Assembly (NCBI GenBank): GCA_900544245.1
Contig: UQUH01000012.1
Coordinates: forward strand, 1-36,972
Source of the DNA: an uncultured Coriobacteriaceae bacterium
Lineage (GTDB): Bacteria; Actinomycetota; Coriobacteriia; Coriobacteriales; QAMH01
Length of the DNA stretch: 36,972 nt
Direction of reading: 5' to 3'
Shown piece after piece: positions 31,840-36,972 of this stretch (position 1 is its first letter; each line of letters opens with the position of its first letter). The notes under the pieces are model-generated. The model searched no databases, was not told the DNA's origin, and was given only the letters and a program-made list of their open reading frames with translations. Both the position numbers and the translations under genes were made by a program.

Positions 31840-33990
31840 TTACTTGGTTTCGGAACCGGAGTCCGCAGCCGGCTTCTTGCTGCTGTCCCACTTGCCATCA
31901 GGACCAACGTAGTACTTGTCGTTATCGACCCAGCTATCGGTGACCATCTTGCCATCGTCACCAAGCCAGTAGTCTCCAGCCCATGCGTTGGTCACCATAG
32001 CTCCCGACGGACCGTAGTAATACCAGATGGGGGCAGCCGTCGTGCCGGTGTTCACCCAGCCCGTCTGCATGGCACCGGAGGCGTTGGCGTAGTAGTTCGC
32101 CTTGCCGTCGCTGAACTGACCGGTCTCCATAACGCCATCAGCTCCCATGTAATACCATGTTCCGCCGACGATAATCCACTTGCCAGTGACCATTGCGCCG
32201 GAAGCATCGTAGTAATACCAATTGGTAGCATCATTGCTAACGACCTTGTTCCAGCCCGTCACCATGGCTCCGTCATTGGCAAAGAAGTACTCCTTGCCGT
32301 TAATGTTCTGAGCGCCAATTACCATGATTCCCGACACCGGGTCGAGATAATACCAGGTTGAACCGATGTACGCCCAGCCCGTTGCCATGGCGCCAGATGC
32401 GTCATAGTAATACCAAATGGGGGCCTCTTTCGTGCCGCTATTCACCCAACCCGTTTGCATGGCACCATTTGAGTTGAAGTAGTACTTCTTGCCGGCAATC
32501 GGATACTGACCGTTCTCGTACATGCCGCCCGTCGTGGTGTCCAGGTAATACCACGTGCCGTTAAGAAGCCTCCATCCGGTTGCCATGGCACCAGATGCAT
32601 CGAAGTAGTACCAGTTCACCTGCTCTGATTCAGGAGCCGTGGTCTTTTGCCAACCGGTCTGCATATAGCCATAGCTGTTAAAGTGATACCACTTGCCGCC
32701 ATCATTCAACCAGTCGTTCTTGATGTAGCTACCGTCACTGTACTCATACCATTTACCCGTGGAATTGCTCTTCCATTGACCCGCAGCGGGCATCCAGATG
32801 GCCTTGAGCGTAAGGTTGCCGATCACGGGGGTCGTATCAAACTTGTAAGCCGCTCCATCAGCCGTGACCCAATAGGCAAAGCTCATGCCCGCCTTGGTGG
32901 GATTTGCCGGCTTGGTGGCGAAATCGCCCTCGTAGACTTGCTGCGATTGAACCGCACTCCCGCCATCACTATCGAACGTGATGGTGAACTGCTCCTTCTG
33001 CGCATAGGCATAGGTGTAGGTTATCTCGCCATCGGTCGTATCGGCATACGTGATGGTCGCGGGAAGCTCGCCGCTTTCCGTTTTCCACTTTCCAGCCTTG
33101 CAGTTCGTCGTCGGGGCATTGCCGACAGCAGGAGGCTCGAGTGCGCCGGACGCATCCCCGGTCAAGGTCAGGGACTGAGTCTTGGGCTGGGCGCTTCCGT
33201 CATTCCAGGAACCGTATTCGACCTTGTAGGTTATCGTGATCACGTGCTCTTCCGGATCGGGAGTCGAAACCGGGACCCACTTGGCCGTAAGCGTGATGTT
33301 GCTATCGACAGGAGTATCGAAGCTGTAAGTGGCACCATTCAACTGCCAGCCGCCGAAGCTGTTGTCAGCTTTGGTAGGAGCGGGAGAGGGCTCTACTGCG
33401 TTGCCACCCTCATATACCTCCTGGCTTGCGACGGCACTCCCGCCGTCAGTATCGAACGTGACGGTGTACTTGGCCTTCGCTGCGTAGGTGTAGGTATAGG
33501 TAACCACGCCATCAGTCGCGTCCGAAGCGGAAATGGTGGTCGGCAGCGAACCGCTTTCCGTATCCCATTTCCCCGCCTTGTAGTTTGCATTCGGCTCATT
33601 GCCCACAGCAGGAGCGTCGGCAAGCGTCGCCGTGCCATCCTCAGCAGGTTGGTCATCGGCCCCGAGCAAGGTCACCGTTTTCGTCACGTCAGCGGTCGTG
33701 CCATCGTCCCAGGAACCGTTCACGACTTTATACGTGACGACGATCTGATACTTGTCATCGATACCATCGCCGTTCTCATCGGTGATACCCGGAGTCTCCG
33801 GATCTTCCGTCGAGTCTGCGAACGCAGAGCTCACGGATGCAAGCGGCGTGAAAGCAATCACGAGCGAGAAGCTGATGACAAGCGCAATCGCCATATTGAT
33901 CAGCGCCTTCAACTTCGAGCCGTGCAGCTCGTCGAACGTCATCTCTTCACCCCTCGTAGCCCGGATGTTTGTTCGTTTGTTATATGACAT
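31840..33990 (-). CDS. Secreted beta-repeat protein with cell-wall-binding repeats
   Basis: 716 residues; ATG 33990 follows a strong AGGAGGCGTTC. Signal peptide with a long N-region; hydrophobic core about 29-50, cleavage expected after AFA at 58. Residues about 80-400 are a tandem pair of two-part modules: a beta domain beginning YKVVNGSWDDG or YKVEYGSWNDG, then a Listeria-Bacteroides repeat with FDTDGGSAV/FDSDGGSAV and LTAKW/LKAIW. Residues about 405-700 are about 14 choline-binding-type repeats, ending in WVDNDKYYVGPDGKWD. No catalytic motif, so it is probably an adhesin or surface-structure protein held on the wall by its repeats. Between the amidase gene (118 bases upstream) and the Pce-like gene, same strand. 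Confidence 0.85.
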   Translation of the reverse strand: MSYNKRTNIRATRGEEMTFDELHGSKLKALINMAIALVISFSLVIAFTPLASVSSAFADSTEDPETPGITDENGDGIDDKYQIVVTYKVVNGSWDDGTTADVTKTVTLLGADDQPAEDGTATLADAPAVGNEPNANYKAGKWDTESGSLPTTISASDATDGVVTYTYTYAAKAKYTVTFDTDGGSAVASQEVYEGGNAVEPSPAPTKADNSFGGWQLNGATYSFDTPVDSNITLTAKWVPVSTPDPEEHVITITYKVEYGSWNDGSAQPKTQSLTLTGDASGALEPPAVGNAPTTNCKAGKWKTESGELPATITYADTTDGEITYTYAYAQKEQFTITFDSDGGSAVQSQQVYEGDFATKPANPTKAGMSFAYWVTADGAAYKFDTTPVIGNLTLKAIWMPAAGQWKSNSTGKWYEYSDGSYIKNDWLNDGGKWYHFNSYGYMQTGWQKTTAPESEQVNWYYFDASGAMATGWRLLNGTWYYLDTTTGGMYENGQYPIAGKKYYFNSNGAMQTGWVNSGTKEAPIWYYYDASGAMATGWAYIGSTWYYLDPVSGIMVIGAQNINGKEYFFANDGAMVTGWNKVVSNDATNWYYYDASGAMVTGKWIIVGGTWYYMGADGVMETGQFSDGKANYYANASGAMQTGWVNTGTTAAPIWYYYGPSGAMVTNAWAGDYWLGDDGKMVTDSWVDNDKYYVGPDGKWDSSKKPAADSGSETK
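31880..32790 (-). repeat. Cell-wall-binding repeat array in the beta-repeat protein
   Basis: About 14 units such as GWRLLNGTWYYLDTTTGGMY. Some carry insertions (TTAPESEQVNWYYF, TGTTAAPIWYYY), giving an alternating long-short pattern. Confidence 0.8.
32790..33752 (-). repeat. Tandem duplication of a beta-domain plus LB-repeat module
   Basis: Copy 1 (about 33752-33262) and copy 2 (about 33243-32790) encode the same order of motifs: GSWxDG, AVGNxPxxNxKAGKWxTESGxLPxTI, DGxxTYTYxYA, FDxDGGSAV, VYEG. Boundaries are approximate. Confidence 0.7.
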
Positions 33991-34035
33991 GAACGCCTCC
34001 TAGTCATAGCTACTACAAAGATAGAGCGATTCGAA

Positions 34036-34041
34036 ATTATA
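34036..34041 (-). promoter_or_regulatory. -10 box of the beta-repeat protein gene
   Basis: A perfect TATAAT on the minus strand, 46 bases before the ATG at 33990. No -35 match at 16-18 bases; short palindromic sites lie upstream instead, hinting at activator dependence. Confidence 0.4.
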
Positions 34042-34051
34042 CAATCAGCCC

Positions 34052-34094
34052 AAGAGCCACGTGCTCTTATCGGATGCCAAATCATGCGAAGAGC
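34052..34094. promoter_or_regulatory. Three AAGAGC-type half-sites or competing hairpins
   Basis: AAGAGC (34052-34057) pairs with GCTCTT (34063-34068), and GTGCTCTT (34061-34068) also pairs with AAGAGCAC (34087-34094). The two stems share an arm and cannot form together. The site lies between the amidase stop (34108) and the -10 box at 34036. Confidence 0.4.
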
Positions 34095-34107
34095 ACATTT
34101 CGCCTAT

Positions 34108-36735
34108 CTAGATGCCAAGGTTTCTCTTCATGATGTCCTTGAGCTTGGCTCCATACCCCGAGCCGGCACACCAGCCTTGACCCGTGGGGTTATCCCCTAT
34201 GCCGAGCCATTCCACGAACTTGGCGCAACCTCTCGAAACGTAATTGAATCGTGGGTCAACGCAGGTGTTCTTGAGCGGCTCCGTCGAAGCATATGCCTTG
34301 AGATGCTGCACTTGAGCCCGGATACCCGTGCGTACGTCCTTGAACGAATTGCCCGGCACGCCATTGCCCGTGGCACCGATTCCGCCAAAGTTGAACTGAT
34401 TGATGCTCACGTCGCCACCGAATTGCAACCAACCGGTTTCGTTCATGATTTGGGCGAAAATCACCTCCGCGCGAACGCCTTCGGCATTCGACTCCTCGTA
34501 GATCATTTGGCAAAACGTTGCGGCATTTGGCGCTCCGCCGGCTCCAAGCGCTGTTGAAGGATATGCGAACCCGCTTCTTTCATATGCCTGCGTCATGGCA
34601 GCCACGGTCGTCTTCGACGCACCCATTATCGGCGTGCCATTACCGACAAACGCACCGGAGCTTTCGAAGAAGCACTGCTCGCCGTCTATGGTTCTCTCAC
34701 CGGTAACCATCGCGCCGGATGAATCGAGATAGTACTTGGCTTCTCCAAGGGTAAGCCACCCCGTCGCCATGGCCCCGCTCCCGTGGAGGTAATACCACGT
34801 ATCACCAAGCTTGAGCCATCCCGTTGCCATGACTCCGCTGTCATGGAGGTAATACCACGTGCTACCGAGTTTCTTCCACCCCGTCTGCATCTTGCAGCTG
34901 CCCGGGTCCATGTAGTACCACGAGCCGTAGGCCACCGCCCAGCCCTTGGCCGCCGCACCGGAGGGCGTGATCCAGTACCAGTCGTTGCCGTCCTTGAACC
35001 AGCCGCCGCCCTGCATGGCGCCCGAGGGATGCAGGTAGTACCTGTCGCTGCCCACCGTGGTCCACCCCGTCTGCATCTTGCAGCTCGTCGGGTCCATGTA
35101 ATACCAAACGCCGTTCACGAGGGTCCAGTCAGTGGCCGCCGCACCTGAAGCCGTGATCCAGTACCAGTCATTGCCCTGCTTGAGCCAACCTGTTTCCTGC
35201 ATGGCGCCCGAAGGGTTCAGGTAGTACTTGGCATTCCCGATTGTCTGCCAACCGGTCTTCATGACAGCAGTCGACGGATCAAGATAGTACCAGCTGCCGT
35301 TAATATACTCCCATCCCTTGGAATAGCTGCCGTCCACCTTCTTGAACTTCCACGTCCCATCGGACTGGTGTTCCCATCCGCCCTTGTTCAAACCATACGT
35401 CTTGGCAATGCCCTGCGCATCTGCCATACCAAGTTTCTTGAGAAAGTTGTCATCCTTCAACTTGGCGTTGTCTTCCGGATTGGTGATGAACGCATGCTCG
35501 ACGATGATGCCAGGGATGCCCATCTCGCGGGCATCCGCAATCACGCCATAATAATCCCTCAAACTTCCGTCGGGATACTTGCTGTTATTCTCGGAATTCC
35601 TGACTTTGATGCCGCGGTCTTGCAGGCCCAGAGCCGTGAGTTCATCGAGGATGTTTTGACTCAGCTGCTTTCCGGTCTCATGCGCCACCTTGTTATAGCT
35701 GCTGCCATTGGGGTAATAGACTTCAGCTCCATCAGCGCTGGAGCGCTCGGTTGAGTTTATGTGCAGGCTCACGAACACCTTGGCGCCTTGATTTACCGCA
35801 CGTTCGACACGCTCGTATAAGGTGGGACACTCGTTCTGCGTTCGCGTGAGAACGACCGTCACGCCCGCATAATTCTCGAGCTCTGCCTTGCAAGCTTGGG
35901 CGATTTTCCAATTGACGTCAGATTCCTTGAGACCAGAGCCGACAGCCCCCGAATCATTCCCGCCATGGCCCGGATCGAGCGCAATCACGAGTCCGGCCGC
36001 GCGTGCCATCGCAAACGCGGAGGCTTCCTGAGCCACGATAAGCGCGTCATCGATATCATCCGCCGCCTCGACATCGCCTTCAACGCCAAGCGCGTAGATT
36101 GTCGTTTCTATTTCTTCAGATTCATTGGCAGCGCCCGCCTCATCTTCGGCCATGGCCGACAAAGCAGACCCCTCGTCCTGCTTGACCTCGAAGCTGCAAT
36201 CCTCACCGTTCTCGGCCAAGTCGATTTTCGTAAGCTTCTCCTGGCCGTCGCTTGTCTCGACTTGCGCCTGCATCTCGAGAAGACGATAGTCACCCGGATC
36301 GTCGACTTGCAGCGAGAAGAGCGTGGATGCCCCGGCACATGTCTGCGATTCGACAGCCCGCTTCTCTCCCAACGGGGTCTCGTACAGCAACGCAGCAGAG
36401 CGGATGGTGGCGCCTTGGTCGTCGATCGCTATGGCGATTTTCTGTTCGGTGCCCGCAACGGGCGCGGCCTCGTCAAAATAGACGAAACCAAGCGGGGCCT
36501 CTTCGATCGCCTCGGACGTTCCAAGCTCGAAGGAACCGACACGATGGGGCCCGTCGACGACACCACCATCGTGGGTGCTAGCGGCAACGACCTTCACTTC
36601 GCCGCTATCGGCAAAAGCCGCCGCATCTGCGATTCCGATACTGCCCACGGAAGTCGAGAGCAATGCCAGGGGCGAGAGCGAGAGAACGAGGGCGAACGAG
36701 AGAAGTATTCGGCCATATAAGCTACGTTTGTTCAT
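34108..36735 (-). CDS. Autolysin: amidase plus glucosaminidase with wall-binding repeats
   Basis: 875 residues. Signal peptide (RILLSFALVLSLSPLALLS, cleavage around 36-42). Residues about 50-240 are an acidic region I do not recognise. An Amidase_3 domain (about 248-445) has LDPGHGGNDSGA (zinc His), SLHINST and the catalytic-Glu motif IIVEHAFITN; it cuts the MurNAc-L-Ala bond. About 12 choline-binding-type repeats follow (about 450-698). A C-terminal glucosaminidase-type domain (about 705-875) has FAQIMNETGWLQFGG, with the likely catalytic Glu, then FNFGGIGATG. Two peptidoglycan cuts in one exported protein fit an autolysin for cell separation or wall turnover. ATG 36735 follows GAAGG. It has its own promoter and upstream direct repeats. 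Confidence 0.92.
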   Translation of the reverse strand: MNKRSLYGRILLSFALVLSLSPLALLSTSVGSIGIADAAAFADSGEVKVVAASTHDGGVVDGPHRVGSFELGTSEAIEEAPLGFVYFDEAAPVAGTEQKIAIAIDDQGATIRSAALLYETPLGEKRAVESQTCAGASTLFSLQVDDPGDYRLLEMQAQVETSDGQEKLTKIDLAENGEDCSFEVKQDEGSALSAMAEDEAGAANESEEIETTIYALGVEGDVEAADDIDDALIVAQEASAFAMARAAGLVIALDPGHGGNDSGAVGSGLKESDVNWKIAQACKAELENYAGVTVVLTRTQNECPTLYERVERAVNQGAKVFVSLHINSTERSSADGAEVYYPNGSSYNKVAHETGKQLSQNILDELTALGLQDRGIKVRNSENNSKYPDGSLRDYYGVIADAREMGIPGIIVEHAFITNPEDNAKLKDDNFLKKLGMADAQGIAKTYGLNKGGWEHQSDGTWKFKKVDGSYSKGWEYINGSWYYLDPSTAVMKTGWQTIGNAKYYLNPSGAMQETGWLKQGNDWYWITASGAAATDWTLVNGVWYYMDPTSCKMQTGWTTVGSDRYYLHPSGAMQGGGWFKDGNDWYWITPSGAAAKGWAVAYGSWYYMDPGSCKMQTGWKKLGSTWYYLHDSGVMATGWLKLGDTWYYLHGSGAMATGWLTLGEAKYYLDSSGAMVTGERTIDGEQCFFESSGAFVGNGTPIMGASKTTVAAMTQAYERSGFAYPSTALGAGGAPNAATFCQMIYEESNAEGVRAEVIFAQIMNETGWLQFGGDVSINQFNFGGIGATGNGVPGNSFKDVRTGIRAQVQHLKAYASTEPLKNTCVDPRFNYVSRGCAKFVEWLGIGDNPTGQGWCAGSGYGAKLKDIMKRNLGI
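34640..35390 (-). repeat. Cell-wall-binding repeat array in the autolysin
   Basis: About 12 units. A three-unit block recurs: a GWxxxxGxWYYMDPxSCKMQT unit, a GWxxxGSxxYYLHPSGAMQ unit, and a GWxKxGNDWYWITxSGAAA unit. Cys in SCKMQT is unusual for these repeats. Confidence 0.82.
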
Positions 36736-36773
36736 CGAACCAGCCTTCTTTCGAGCAAGTGCGAATAGCGCTG

Positions 36774-36804
36774 ATTATAAAAGTCCGCTAGAAGAGCCTG
36801 TCAG
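36774..36804 (-). promoter_or_regulatory. Promoter of the autolysin gene
   Basis: On the minus strand CTGACA (36804-36799), 19-base spacer, perfect TATAAT (36779-36774), 38 bases before the ATG. The spacer is long, which may mean help from a bound regulator. Confidence 0.5.
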
Positions 36805-36808
36805 ACCG

Positions 36809-36862
36809 ATGCTACAGGCAAAACGCGACCGGCGCATATCGTCACGGCTATGCTACAGGCAA
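36809..36862. promoter_or_regulatory. Direct repeats upstream of the autolysin promoter
   Basis: The 13-base word ATGCTACAGGCAA occurs at 36809-36821 and 36850-36862, in the same orientation, 41 bases apart (about four helical turns). Relative to the proposed start near 36767 the copies centre at about -48 and -89, typical of activator sites. Confidence 0.5.
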
Positions 36863-36910
36863 TCGGAACCGTTCACACAATTTGCATAAAGCGAGCATCC
36901 GGGTACTCTC

Positions 36911-36972
36911 CTACCGCGTCGCGTCCCACAGGCCGCCGGCGTTGACGTGGTAGCGGCCGACCCACGTGCTCG
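36911..36972 (-). CDS. C-terminal end of a fifth wall-binding repeat protein
   Basis: Only the last 19 residues are in the window: STWVGRYHVNAGGLWDATR, then TAG at 36913-36911. This matches the C-terminal cap of the Pce-like protein (WVGIYHVDATGLWDAT), so the gene running off the right edge very probably encodes another secreted protein with choline-binding-type repeats. Its catalytic or other domain is outside the window. Confidence 0.7.
   Translation of the reverse strand, partial: STWVGRYHVNAGGLWDATR

Noticed and set aside
32647..33987. 446-codon plus-strand frame opposite the beta-repeat protein
   Set aside because: Repetitive antisense of a repeat gene with signal peptide and strong ribosome site on the other strand.

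Overview
The window reads as a high-GC Gram-positive (actinobacterial) chromosome, most likely a member of the Coriobacteriia. This is inferred from a four-S1-domain RpsA, a GlnR-type regulator beside a type I glutamine synthetase, many GTG/TTG starts, and large secreted proteins with choline-binding-type cell-wall repeats. Genus and species cannot be read from this sequence alone. No rRNA, tRNA, CRISPR array, transposase or integrase was found.

Left part (1-14 kb), mostly housekeeping. The 3' end of an mnmA-like gene runs off the left edge and is entered by a pair of inverted repeats. rpsA, a zinc-ribbon/membrane/YARHG protein, polA, an orphan vsr endonuclease gene, glnR-like and glnA follow. 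Then comes a minus-strand run transcribed rmlA-rmlD-rmlC-rmlB-hisI that makes dTDP-L-rhamnose. A 31-bp palindromic repeat recurs between convergent gene ends, and a ~171-bp imperfect palindrome separates rmlD from rmlC.

Middle (13.4-27.2 kb), a surface-glycan locus: two LicD-family phosphotransferases, five glycosyltransferase genes (one a GT2-GT4 fusion), a DUF2304 protein, a large DUF6541/GT-C-like membrane protein and two paralogous Wzx-type flippases. By eye the 20.2-27.2 kb half is richer in A+T than the rml region, as is common in exchanged glycan clusters.

Right part (27.2-37 kb), five minus-strand genes for exported proteins with choline-binding-type repeats: an L,D-transpeptidase, a metallo-beta-lactamase-fold protein closely resembling pneumococcal phosphorylcholine esterase Pce/CbpE, a non-enzymatic beta-repeat protein, an amidase-glucosaminidase autolysin, and the tail of a fifth at the right edge.

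Taken together, the locus suggests a phosphocholine economy outside the streptococci: LicD proteins would add phosphocholine to a rhamnose-containing glycan, flippases export it, choline-binding-type proteins dock on it, and a Pce-like esterase trims it. Phosphocholine as the actual ligand is inference; no choline uptake or activation genes (licA, licB, licC) lie in the window.
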